Source: a virus
Strand: one strand, 5' to 3'
Virus record (IMG/VR): IMGVR_UViG_3300034374_001694
Coordinates: 1-23,985 of that record
Length of the DNA: 23,985 nt
The position numbers and the translations under genes are program-made. This document shows, in pieces, positions 8,474 to 16,278 of this stretch. How positions within the stretch are numbered: the stretch's first letter is position 1; each line of letters opens with the position of its first letter. The notes beneath the pieces were generated by a model. It worked only from the letters and a program-made list of their open reading frames with translations, made no database searches and was not told the origin of the DNA.

Positions 8474-9401
8474 TTATTGCTCCTCTCAAAAATCTTGTCC
8501 AAGATTGGCCTTTATCTTCCCAATTATAAAATTTATTTACGTAATTTTGTTGCATCTTTAAATGTTCCTGGATATCTGAATTATGAAGCATGTCTGCAGA
8601 AGCTTCTATAGCTTGAGCAAATTTCCTAGCTAAACTTTTATAATTATTTGAGTAAGGTATATAAATTGGAAAATCTGCACCTGTTTCATATATAGCACCA
8701 AAGTTAGTAGTAATACAATATAAACCCGCTGACATAGATTCTAATAATGATATACAAGATGTCTCTTCCCAAATACTAGGGTATACAAACATTCTATAAT
8801 TTTTTAAATTTTCTTTAATATATTCATTTGGCTTGTAACCAATATAATTTACATTAGGTAGTTGTCTTGCTTGTTCATATAAAGCTTTATATGATTCATC
8901 ATTAGCTTCTGCAAAATCTTTTCCATATACTTCACAAGAAGAATAAACATCTAAACTAATTAATGGATTCTTAACTAATTGCATAGCACCTAATAATACA
9001 CTTAATCCTCTCCAAGGTGTACAGTGATGTACTATTTTTATAGAATCACCTTTTTTATATTGAGTTAAAACAGGTTGTACTTCTTCAATACCATTTTTAA
9101 TAACTATACATTTCTCTCTAGGTAAATCAAATTTTTTTGTAAATTGTTCAAAGTTCCAATTAGAGTTAAATACATACCAATCGTATTTATGGTGGTTTGA
9201 TTTATTATCAAACCATGGTTTTAAATTAGGTTGGTCCCATGAATTTTTTTGCCAAAGAATATTTAACTTAGTTGAATGTAATGGTGTTTTTTCTGGTACA
9301 GATGTACAAATTTCCACTTGATTAAGTAAGCTAGGTTCTACATGCTTTCTTAAATATTCTAATTGTAACTCTGTTCCGCCTCTAGGATTTTGGTTTTTCA
9401 T
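8463..9401 (-). CDS. GT-B (GT4-type) glycosyltransferase
   Basis: A 312-residue protein with the GT4 pattern. The N-terminal glycine motif is PRGGTEL at residues 6-12. An acceptor-side strand YDWYVFNSNWNFEQF follows at 73-87, then VIKNGIE at 100-106. The donor-domain strand IKIVHHCTPWRGL is at 121-133, the linker NVNYIGYKPNEYIKENL at 183-199, and the E-x7-E motif (E213, E221) sits in WEETSCISLLESMSAG. The usual first beta strand before GG is missing, because the protein starts only five residues ahead of the PR-GG segment. An in-frame TGA at 9411-9413 rules out a longer start. It overlaps the 77-residue gene upstream by 20 nt and the GT-A gene downstream by 11 nt. The pair probably acts on the same glycan; donor and acceptor sugars are unknown. 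Confidence 0.85.
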   Translation of the reverse strand: MKNQNPRGGTELQLEYLRKHVEPSLLNQVEICTSVPEKTPLHSTKLNILWQKNSWDQPNLKPWFDNKSNHHKYDWYVFNSNWNFEQFTKKFDLPREKCIVIKNGIEEVQPVLTQYKKGDSIKIVHHCTPWRGLSVLLGAMQLVKNPLISLDVYSSCEVYGKDFAEANDESYKALYEQARQLPNVNYIGYKPNEYIKENLKNYRMFVYPSIWEETSCISLLESMSAGLYCITTNFGAIYETGADFPIYIPYSNNYKSLARKFAQAIEASADMLHNSDIQEHLKMQQNYVNKFYNWEDKGQSWTRFLRGAINAK

Positions 9402-9615
9402 TGTTTTGATTCATTACTTTCTGTAAAATATTTAATCCTTTCGGAGATACTACTACTGTAAGATCTTGTGCAATATGTTCTGCAACTGTTTCAGTATTAG
9501 GATCTGCTATATCAGCTTCTTTCTCTGTTTCATCTTTATATACTTTATTAGTTCTAGTATTTCTTAAAACTATTGTTGTTGTACAATCAATTTTTAATAC
9601 ATCTTCGTTAGCCAT
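9382..9615 (-). CDS. Small protein of unknown function (77 aa)
   Basis: A soluble, acidic 77-residue protein, MANEDVLKIDCTTTIVLRN at the start, with a strand-rich first half (VLKIDCTTTIVLR) and a helical second half around TVAEHIAQDLTVVVSPKGLNI. I do not recognise a family. It begins in a TAATG junction with the 113-residue gene and has AGGAG about 10 nt upstream. Its end overlaps the start of the GT-B gene by 20 nt, so the two are probably translated together. Being between small virion-like proteins and the glycosyltransferases, it could belong to either group. Confidence 0.7.
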   Translation of the reverse strand: MANEDVLKIDCTTTIVLRNTRTNKVYKDETEKEADIADPNTETVAEHIAQDLTVVVSPKGLNILQKVMNQNNEKPKS

Positions 9616-9956
9616 TATCCATTCTCCTGTGATCTATCTACTAAAGCGTAACCAACTACTACTTCAAGTTTATTAGCGGTTTCTGCTTGAACTTTTATAG
9701 CATCTCCTGCTTCTAAATTCAACCCCTGTTCAACAGCATTTACTGTGCTTGTAGCAGGTATATCTTTTCTAAAAAATTCTATGTCTGTACTAGCAGAAGA
9801 ATCTCTTAAATCACAGTTAGCTAATACAGCTCCTGTGCTATTATTAGATATATACACAGATTTTACAATAGCGATAGATGAGGTACTTATAGTTAAAACA
9901 GTAGTCATAGCTGTACCACTTAATATCTTACTAGCGTTTTTATATTGTATAGTCAT
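9615..9956 (-). CDS. Small beta-rich virion protein (putative)
   Basis: A 113-residue protein made almost wholly of short polar beta strands (TTVLTISTSSIAIVKSVYIS, then KLEVVVGYALV near residues 97-107), with no signal peptide or membrane segment. The layout of alternating strands, an Asn/Ser loop after the second strand (SNNSTGAVLANCDL) and a final Val-rich strand recalls the 91- and 97-residue proteins farther upstream in this window. Such small beta-sandwich proteins often decorate virions or cap tail parts. It is joined by TAATG to both neighbours (9956 and 9615). No strong ribosome site is visible, consistent with translation by reinitiation. Confidence 0.7.
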   Translation of the reverse strand: MTIQYKNASKILSGTAMTTVLTISTSSIAIVKSVYISNNSTGAVLANCDLRDSSASTDIEFFRKDIPATSTVNAVEQGLNLEAGDAIKVQAETANKLEVVVGYALVDRSQENG

Positions 9957-10120
9957 TAGGATAAAAAGTAATTATATGTATCTTGCTCTTCTTTCAAGTC
10001 ATTTTGAAAAGCAAAATTAAGTTGGTTTTGTAATGTAGTTAAAGACTCTAATATCTGTCTTTGATTTTCTACATCATATTCTGGTTGCGGTTCAGGTATG
10101 TATGCAGTTATTTTAGCCAT
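9956..10120 (-). CDS. Small helical protein (54 aa), unknown function
   Basis: The chosen start is ATG 10120, giving 54 residues: MAKITAYIPEPQPEYDVEN, then a helix rich in L, N and Q (RQILESLTTLQNQLNFAFQN) and a short acidic tail. A longer in-frame reading begins at 10171 inside the 653-residue gene. The 10120 start is preferred because it forms a TAATG fusion with that gene's stop and has GGAAGAAG just upstream. I recognise no family. Comparable tiny genes follow nozzle genes in other marine podoviruses, but that alone gives no function. Confidence 0.7.
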   Translation of the reverse strand: MAKITAYIPEPQPEYDVENQRQILESLTTLQNQLNFAFQNDLKEEQDTYNYFLS

Positions 10121-12081
10121 TATCTTCTTCCATCTGGTTGTGCATCTAATCTTAAAGTTCCATATCTCCAAGTCTCACCAGTACCATCATTTTCTATTTT
10201 AATTGATACTAATCTTCCTCTTGCTCTTGTATCTACTTTACTAGTAGAACTTGTAATTGTAAATGGGCCAAGAGGTGAACTAGATGCAGTATTATTTGGA
10301 TAATTATTTAATAGTAAAGTAATTTTTGAATTACCTGTTAATACTTTAAAATCAGGTATAAATCTTTTTACAGACATAAAGACTTCTCCATCTCCTTTAT
10401 AATCAATCGTGCCGGTTCCTCCTCCAAAGGGACTTTGTCTTGCAGTAATATCAAAGTCTCCTGATTGAATAAATGCATCAATAGAGGTTGTACCTGAACT
10501 GTTAATTTGATCAGTTCCTTTTTCATGTTCGTAATAAATAGATGCTCCAAATTTATTTGTAATTCCTTGTATCGGAAAATTAGGTGTAGCACCTTTGTCA
10601 TAATCAGTTGCGTAAGGTAAATCATAGATTCCTTGATCAATATAGCTTGATCTATCAAGTGAACTTGTAGTCCAGATATTTTCTCCATAATTATATACTA
10701 CACATCTATTAACTTGTTCTGAACTTGCTGAAGGATAAAACCAATTTATTTCATTATATAAACTATTATGTTCACAATAAATTAATTGACTAGAACTATA
10801 ATTTACACCTAAATTATCTCCAGTAGTTGTAAATACAAAATCTTCTACTAAACATGGTAAAGCTTTTACAGTACCATCAAAAACAAAAAAACCACCTTCA
10901 CCCGACATCCAAAATACTTTACCATCAGAATAACTTATTGCGTTCTGTCCTATTAAACCACAGTTAGTACCAACTTGTCTTACAGAAAAAGTAAACGGTG
11001 GACCAACATATTGAATTACATATGCAGATGTATCTGTTAAAACTAATGTATAATCTTTACCTGATACTGCTCCCATAATTTCATTACCTTTATCTAATCT
11101 AAATGTTCCTGCAGTATTTGTTGCAGTGGGTAAGTACGTATTTAAATCTTCTTGGTTTGAAAATCTAATAAACATTGGATCTTGAGTTGTTGCATTACCA
11201 ATAGTTGTTTCAGTTCCAAAATGAAATAAATGTCTATCTCTATCAGATACTTGCGTTAATATTGTAGCAGTTGGATTACTACTTGTTGGAATACCAGAAG
11301 TAGTTGTAGATGCTCTAACAGTCCTCGGATTACCTGCACCTGCATTCCATGTAAATGTTTTACCATTACGAATAGTTGCAACCAACACTTGACCAAAATT
11401 ATCAAGAGACCATAAACCAGGATCTAAGGTTACATTACTAGTTGCACTTGCAGTTCCCCATGTACTTGATCCCCATGTAGATGTACCCCATCCTAAACCA
11501 GAAGTTTGAAACGTTGGTCCTACTATTTCATATGGATCAATTTGAGCAGACCCTGTTCCACTACTAGCACCTGCTGAGTTTGTTGGCATAGTAATTTGAA
11601 ATGTATTATTTGTTTTGTTTAATACTTCAAAAGTATTTCCAGTGAAATCTGCTATTGCATAACCTGAGCTTGTTGGAACAGTTACACTTGAAAATGTTAT
11701 ATATCTTCCATCTAATAAACCATGTGAAGTTTTATTAACCGTGACTGTTGCTGATCCAGAGGTAACTGTAAAAGTAGCTCCTGCAATAACGTCATTATCT
11801 AAAGGAGAAATATCAAAAAACTCACCTTCATAATATAAAAATAAACCTTGTGATGTTCCAATTGCTACGTATTTTTCACCTGCAATAGATGTGAAAGCAT
11901 GTTGTGCTCTTGCTGCACCTGGTAATGTATTATTTGAATTAGTGAGTTGACTCCAGCCACCTATTTTTTCAGGCAGTCCGTATCTAAATCTAACAAAATC
12001 TCCATCGACCCACTGTGATTCACCACCTGAGTCTGTGACCATTTTATTAAAACCAGGTTTGAAAAAAAGTTTTTGTAGCAT
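10120..12081 (-). CDS. Tail nozzle / P22 gp10-like DNA-stabilisation protein
   Basis: A 653-residue beta-rich protein. Its N-terminus holds SQWVDGDFVRFRYGLPEKIGG (residues 22-42) and KYVAIGTSQGLFLYYEGEFF (70-89), the pattern of P22 gp10-like packaged-DNA stabilisation and nozzle proteins that plug the tail tip. Later blade-like strands include YTLVLTDTSAYVIQYVGPPF and KVFWMSGEGGFFVFDGTV. Residues ~105-165 form an inserted beta module (GSATVTVNKTSHGLLDGRYI onward, ending TFQITMP), followed by a W-G-T-S-T-W-G-S-S-T-W-G run at 197-209. It ends RLDAQPDGRR. Assignment to the nozzle is by these patterns and by place after the fibre block; an alternative name is tail tubular protein B. A promoter-like TTGCTA-15-TATATT lies in the 40-nt gap upstream, but its spacing is poor. 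Confidence 0.75.
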   Translation of the reverse strand: MLQKLFFKPGFNKMVTDSGGESQWVDGDFVRFRYGLPEKIGGWSQLTNSNNTLPGAARAQHAFTSIAGEKYVAIGTSQGLFLYYEGEFFDISPLDNDVIAGATFTVTSGSATVTVNKTSHGLLDGRYITFSSVTVPTSSGYAIADFTGNTFEVLNKTNNTFQITMPTNSAGASSGTGSAQIDPYEIVGPTFQTSGLGWGTSTWGSSTWGTASATSNVTLDPGLWSLDNFGQVLVATIRNGKTFTWNAGAGNPRTVRASTTTSGIPTSSNPTATILTQVSDRDRHLFHFGTETTIGNATTQDPMFIRFSNQEDLNTYLPTATNTAGTFRLDKGNEIMGAVSGKDYTLVLTDTSAYVIQYVGPPFTFSVRQVGTNCGLIGQNAISYSDGKVFWMSGEGGFFVFDGTVKALPCLVEDFVFTTTGDNLGVNYSSSQLIYCEHNSLYNEINWFYPSASSEQVNRCVVYNYGENIWTTSSLDRSSYIDQGIYDLPYATDYDKGATPNFPIQGITNKFGASIYYEHEKGTDQINSSGTTSIDAFIQSGDFDITARQSPFGGGTGTIDYKGDGEVFMSVKRFIPDFKVLTGNSKITLLLNNYPNNTASSSPLGPFTITSSTSKVDTRARGRLVSIKIENDGTGETWRYGTLRLDAQPDGRR

Positions 12082-12121
12082 ACTTTAAAATATACCAGTT
12101 TGTTTGTTATAGCAAGTTGTC

Positions 12122-13177
12122 TTATCTAGCTGGAGTTGGTATACCAGTTGACGTTACAAAAGGGTTTTCAGCAAAAGCCATATACATATATGTTGAACCA
12201 GAACCATTAATAGCAGCAGAAGAGTTTCTCCATTTAAAACCATTGCTTACAAAATCTATCGCATCATAGTTTCCTTCAGCTGCAGAATCATCTGGAAATA
12301 AAGCATTATCCATTTCATTAAATGTATCTCTCGTGGTATCGTAAATTCTCCATGAGTTACCAGATGCACTAATTCTTTTCATCATAATAAAAGCTGGTTT
12401 AAATCCTGTATAAACAAATGTTCCATCACTACTTCCATTTCCTGTGTATCTTCCTATTTTTGAATAACCTTTAACACTATGAAAACAGTAGGCTATAAAA
12501 TCTTCGCCTGATTGATTTGTGTCAGCATAACTTCCATTTGCTATAGTAAAAACTGAGCTTGTAGGTGCTGTGTTATTAAATGGATTGCTATTTGCATTTT
12601 CTCCGCCAGTATCAAAACCAAGACTATAATCAAATCCATTACCAGATAAAGCCGTACAACCAATTTTCCAACCAGCAGTCCTATCTCTATTTTTAATAAT
12701 TAAAAGATCTAAAGGTTGAGTTAAACCATGACCAACTGTATTATTAGAGTTTCCTGTTCCTGTGTATCCTACAACACTAAATCCAGCAGTAGTGTTTGCA
12801 GATACAGTTGAAGTTATTGCACCATCTGAGTTTGATGAAGTTCCATTAGCAGCTAACCAATTCCATGTTACGTATGTTCCACCACTAGTATTAAAATCCG
12901 AGCTGTCTGTTCCTACTACATATCCATCACCAGTAAATGATTCTATTAAATCTTGCGTACCTTCAGCACTTGTGCTTTGTTGAGATAAAACTTTTCCAGA
13001 AGCTCCAAAACCTCTAACAACATCTGCTGTTTTATGACCTGCTACAGCATTTCTTCTTTTAACCCAAACCCAATCTGCTTGAAAATCCATTCCTGATAAT
13101 GTTACATTACTTCCTGTTCCTGTATAAAGTAAGGTATTAAAATAATCGTCTGATTTATCTATTGGTGTGTAAGCCAT
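12122..13177 (-). CDS. Triple-repeat tail/receptor-binding protein (DUF7483-like)
   Basis: A 351-residue protein with three internal copies of a beta unit. Each begins YTGTG or YTGNG (residues 18, 138 and 244), runs to a Gly-Phe/Leu-x-x turn and a strand ending in Lys-Arg/Asn (WVWVKRR 36-42, LLIIKNR 158-164, FIMMKRI 263-269), and then a late aromatic stretch (TWNWLA 104-109, IAYCFHSVKGY 228-238, MYMAFAENPF 331-340). I associate this arrangement with a widespread uncharacterised family in marine phage tail regions. It ends GIPTPAR. It follows the LamG/SPRY-like gene through a TAATG fusion, which suggests matched amounts of the two proteins. An adhesin or fibre role is inferred. Confidence 0.7.
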   Translation of the reverse strand: MAYTPIDKSDDYFNTLLYTGTGSNVTLSGMDFQADWVWVKRRNAVAGHKTADVVRGFGASGKVLSQQSTSAEGTQDLIESFTGDGYVVGTDSSDFNTSGGTYVTWNWLAANGTSSNSDGAITSTVSANTTAGFSVVGYTGTGNSNNTVGHGLTQPLDLLIIKNRDRTAGWKIGCTALSGNGFDYSLGFDTGGENANSNPFNNTAPTSSVFTIANGSYADTNQSGEDFIAYCFHSVKGYSKIGRYTGNGSSDGTFVYTGFKPAFIMMKRISASGNSWRIYDTTRDTFNEMDNALFPDDSAAEGNYDAIDFVSNGFKWRNSSAAINGSGSTYMYMAFAENPFVTSTGIPTPAR

Positions 13178-14598
13178 TATCCATACTCCGCTAAGTTTTT
13201 TGTGTTAAGTGCATAAAAATTTTTTGAACTTCCATCAAATGTACCAGCACTTGGGTCGTATTCAAAGTTTCCATAACCATTTGGATCAGAATTACCTGAT
13301 GAAATTGTATAAGTTGGATTACCAAAATTAACTTCCCAAGTAGATGAATTTGATGACGTACCATCAGCAACACAAGGATGGTAAACTCCAGTTGGAACAC
13401 TTCCTGGATCAGTTATAGATACTCCAGTTCCACTATTTTGTATTGTTCCATTTTTTGCAAAATATAATTTATTGTTATCTAAATCTAAATACATGCCCAT
13501 TATGTCTCCTGTAGTATATGTATTTCCATAAGAAGAACCACTGGCATTATTATAAACTTGTCCATCAGATGATTTATAACCCCATTGATAAGCGTCATTA
13601 GCATCTCCTGTTCCACCACCTCCAGCTAAAAATGTTGTATTATCTGCTGGTTGTTCCGATGCAATACCAATATAATTATGGTCTGCCGCATTTGTTAGTT
13701 TTGCTTCCATGTACCATTTACCTTGACTTAAACCAAATGTTGAATTTGACCAATAATATTGACTAGCAGTTGAAGGTGTCCATTTTAAATTACCTTCTGT
13801 AAAAGTTGATGAAAAAGTTGGTAATAAACTATTTAATGTTGCAAAATTATTTGTACAAGTATCAGTAGTTTGATCTATTGCTGTAAGATTACTAACTGTA
13901 AAGTCATTACTATTACCAGAAGTATCATCTCCTAAAGCTGAAGAATCTTGAAATTGTAAATAATATCCGTTAGTTCCAAAAGTTAAACCAGATACATCTA
14001 TAGGTTTCCATATCCCACTATCACTATCAAATTCTCCAAATGATGTTGGGTCTAGTTGTTGTCCATCTATATATACTGATTCTGCTAAATAACCTTGTAA
14101 ATATCCTATACCACCACCTTCTCCAACTCCAACAGCTTGAGTTGATAAATCTACACCTAAATTTGCATTTTGTGATGGTGCACTATTTGTATCAAATACA
14201 GTTTCCAATACTCCATTTACATACATTTTTATTCTGTCATTTGCTGTTCCTAGTGTTGTATCTACTGCAACAACAATATGATACCAAGCTGAAACATCTC
14301 TAAATTTTGCAGTTGTAATTTTTCTAGCAGTTGTACTTCCTTCGTAGTTAATAAAATCAAGTCTATCAGTACTTAAAAAAGAAATTGCACAATAATTACT
14401 AGAATTAGAATAGAAACCTTGCATTATATCAAAGTTACCTACTGTTGACCTTTTTACCCACACACTATGAGTAAATTTTTGTTGGCTAGTAGGTGTTCCA
14501 TTACTTCTTGTTAATTTATCGCTACTAGGCTCATTAAACCTTAATGAGTTATCTACTTCATAACCCCCTGCCGATTGGTTTCCTCCAACTATTAACAC
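13177..14598 (-). CDS. LamG + SPRY-like tail protein (putative glycan-binding)
   Basis: A 473-residue protein with two lectin-like parts. Residues ~15-190 show a concanavalin/LamG-like jelly roll: SLRFNEPSSDKLTR, FTHSVWVKRS, WYHIVVAVDTTLG, RIKMYVNGV and YLAESVYIDGQQLDP. Residues ~265-435 look SPRY-like: GKWYMEAKLTNAADHNYIGI, the GDIMGMYLDLDNNKLYFAKNG block and STWEVNFGNP. The combination occurs in tails of marine phages and suggests surface-glycan recognition. Translation begins at GTG 14598, fixed by a perfect AGGAGG (14608-14613) 9 nt upstream and by the preceding stop at 14600. The stop is fused to the next gene's start at 13177. Confidence 0.75.
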   Translation of the reverse strand: MLIVGGNQSAGGYEVDNSLRFNEPSSDKLTRSNGTPTSQQKFTHSVWVKRSTVGNFDIMQGFYSNSSNYCAISFLSTDRLDFINYEGSTTARKITTAKFRDVSAWYHIVVAVDTTLGTANDRIKMYVNGVLETVFDTNSAPSQNANLGVDLSTQAVGVGEGGGIGYLQGYLAESVYIDGQQLDPTSFGEFDSDSGIWKPIDVSGLTFGTNGYYLQFQDSSALGDDTSGNSNDFTVSNLTAIDQTTDTCTNNFATLNSLLPTFSSTFTEGNLKWTPSTASQYYWSNSTFGLSQGKWYMEAKLTNAADHNYIGIASEQPADNTTFLAGGGGTGDANDAYQWGYKSSDGQVYNNASGSSYGNTYTTGDIMGMYLDLDNNKLYFAKNGTIQNSGTGVSITDPGSVPTGVYHPCVADGTSSNSSTWEVNFGNPTYTISSGNSDPNGYGNFEYDPSAGTFDGSSKNFYALNTKNLAEYG

Positions 14599-14599
14599 G

Positions 14600-15220
14600 T
14601 TAGATTACCTCCTCTGGCCACTCTCCTAAAGGTCTTGTATACACAGGATCTTGTTCTGTTCCTGTGTTAGTATATTCATATAATGCTTTAAGTGCATCGA
14701 CATTTGCTGCACCATCTATTGCAGTTTCCATTTGATTTGATTTAGTTCTAACTGCTGCTCTATACGTTGTAATATCTGCAGGTACAGTATAATCAGCAAC
14801 TTCAGTTGCTTTAACCACATACCAATCTGTTTTAGCAAGTAATCCTGCAGCTTGATTTTTTACAATTCTTTTCTTTTCAGTTTTTAAACCATAGTTAATA
14901 ACTTGAACACCATCTTTTAAAACATTATTTCCATCTTCATCAACTGCATTTTCATCTACTAATCTTTTAGCAGTTGCAGTTTCCCAAGATTCTGTAACTT
15001 GATTGTTTGCAAATGCAATAGTTGAATTTGTATTTATATAATATTCTGTGTCTTTATAATTTGTTTTGTCAACGATAACTTCATATATACCAATAGCCTC
15101 TTTTTCTTCTTTAGACCATTTAGTAAATATATCTCTTGGATATTGTGTATCATTTAACACAAATCCTTTTGCATGACTAAATGTTTTTATTATTGTTTCA
15201 TCTTGTACTAATACCCACAT
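14600..15220 (-). CDS. Putative tail-fibre assembly protein
   Basis: A 206-residue protein. The N-terminal half has strands and the segment YPRDIFTKWSKEEKEAIGIY (residues 27-46). A helical middle follows, with KTEKKRIVKNQAAGLLAKTD and then WYVVKATE, ADITTYRAAVR and a final ALYEYTNTGTEQDP. The KNQAAGLLAKTDWYVVKATE stretch followed by a Y-R-A-A-V-R helix is a pattern I know from phage tail-fibre assembly or DUF4376-like chaperones. Its place between two tail-protein genes fits. TTAGGAGAAAAATTATG gives a strong start. It could also be a structural component rather than a chaperone. Confidence 0.65.
   Translation of the reverse strand: MWVLVQDETIIKTFSHAKGFVLNDTQYPRDIFTKWSKEEKEAIGIYEVIVDKTNYKDTEYYINTNSTIAFANNQVTESWETATAKRLVDENAVDEDGNNVLKDGVQVINYGLKTEKKRIVKNQAAGLLAKTDWYVVKATEVADYTVPADITTYRAAVRTKSNQMETAIDGAANVDALKALYEYTNTGTEQDPVYTRPLGEWPEEVI
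14608..14613 (-). promoter_or_regulatory. Ribosome site that decides a GTG start
   Basis: AGGAGG on the minus strand, 9 nt before GTG 14598. No ATG is placed between the preceding stop and this GTG, so the perfect site fixes the start of the LamG/SPRY-like protein. It lies inside the last codons of the fibre-assembly gene. Confidence 0.75.
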
Positions 15221-15230
15221 AATTTTTCTC

Positions 15231-16232
15231 CTAACTTAATATTAAATTCAATGTTGTTCCAACCTCTAACCACTTTGTACCATTATATCTAAAAACAAAC
15301 AAGTCTCCTCTATTAGCAGTTGTTGTTAAAGTTGGTGCAGTGTCCCCACTAAATTCATATACAGCATTCCAAGTTATTGTTCTTGAACCTGTACCATCTT
15401 GTATTACCAGTAAAGAGACGAATTGTCCAGTAGCACCTCCACTTGGTGCTGCAATTGTTCTATTACCAGCTAAAGTTACTTTTGCAACAGGAGCTGTATT
15501 TACAGCCCAATCTATAGTTGTTGCATCTGTTAAAGCAACTTCTGGGTTATAAACTGCATCATTAAATTTAACTAATCCAGTTCCTTTTGTACTAATATTT
15601 AACCCTACATTAGTATCTCCTCCTTCTACGGATAAACCAGGGTTATCACCTGTTGCAGAATTAGTCATTTCAAAATAATTAACAGCTGATCCTATTTTTT
15701 GAAAAATTAATTGTTCATTATCTGAGTCATCTGTAATTCCATGTGCATCATCAAATTTTATATTAAAAGAATTAGTATCTAAATTTCCTCCTAATTCAGG
15801 AGAACTATCTTCTAGGATATTAGAAATTAGTCCTGTATCTACAACATTTGTACCATCAGAATAAACTATTTTAGTTGTTTTTTCTGTAGCTCCCCAAGTA
15901 ACTCCTGTTCCTGAACTTGTTTTAAAAGTTACAGTATGTGCTCCTGTTGTTGAATTAAATACAATATAAGTTTTTTCAATACTATCTGGTATAACTACAT
16001 TAACATTTCCAGAAATAGTTCCTGTTAATTTTAAAACTTGGTTTTTACCATTTGATAAAATACCATTTGAAAAAGTTAAAGTTGCACCTGAAGTAATTCC
16101 AACTGCATCATAACCACCAATTGCTTGTTCTAAAATTAATAAATTAGTATTAGTAAACTGACCCCAAGTTCCTGAATTTTCTCCGGTTTGTTGTACAGTT
16201 AATTTTAAATTAGCTGAAGTTGCATTTGCCAT
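15231..16232 (-). CDS. Tail fibre-like protein with shared C-terminal module
   Basis: A 333-residue protein. The N-terminal part (MANATSANLKLTVQQTGENS, WGQFTNTNLLILEQAIGG, TLTFSNGILSNGKNQVLKLT, then VFNSTTGAHTVTFKTSSGTG) is a segment common in tail proteins of marine phages. Residues 231-333 align without gaps to residues 744-846 of the large fibre at 17213-19753, about 74 of 103 identical by hand count, including KVTLAGNRT, VIQDGTGSRT, TWNAVYEF and DLFVFRYNG. The shared end may trimerise, fold or bind receptor. A 46-nt A+T-rich gap precedes the gene, with AAGGA before the ATG. Role in adsorption is inferred. Confidence 0.75.
   Translation of the reverse strand: MANATSANLKLTVQQTGENSGTWGQFTNTNLLILEQAIGGYDAVGITSGATLTFSNGILSNGKNQVLKLTGTISGNVNVVIPDSIEKTYIVFNSTTGAHTVTFKTSSGTGVTWGATEKTTKIVYSDGTNVVDTGLISNILEDSSPELGGNLDTNSFNIKFDDAHGITDDSDNEQLIFQKIGSAVNYFEMTNSATGDNPGLSVEGGDTNVGLNISTKGTGLVKFNDAVYNPEVALTDATTIDWAVNTAPVAKVTLAGNRTIAAPSGGATGQFVSLLVIQDGTGSRTITWNAVYEFSGDTAPTLTTTANRGDLFVFRYNGTKWLEVGTTLNLILS
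15234..15542 (-). repeat. Copy 1 of shared fibre C-terminal module
   Basis: Codes for residues 231-333 of the 333-residue protein. It is gap-free against the end of the large fibre at 17216-17524, about 74 of 103 residues identical by hand count. Confidence 0.85.
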
Positions 16233-16278
16233 ATTTTAAATTCCTTAAAATTTCATTATATTTATATTTTTACTCTAA

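Noticed and set aside
10368-10688. Alternative minus-strand frame of 106 codons within the 653-residue gene
   Set aside because: Lies wholly inside a confidently read gene and has no ribosome site or domain pattern.
12082-12121. Promoter-like TTGCTA / TATATT before the nozzle gene
   Set aside because: The spacer is 15 nt, shorter than usual, and the gap lies within a co-directional operon.
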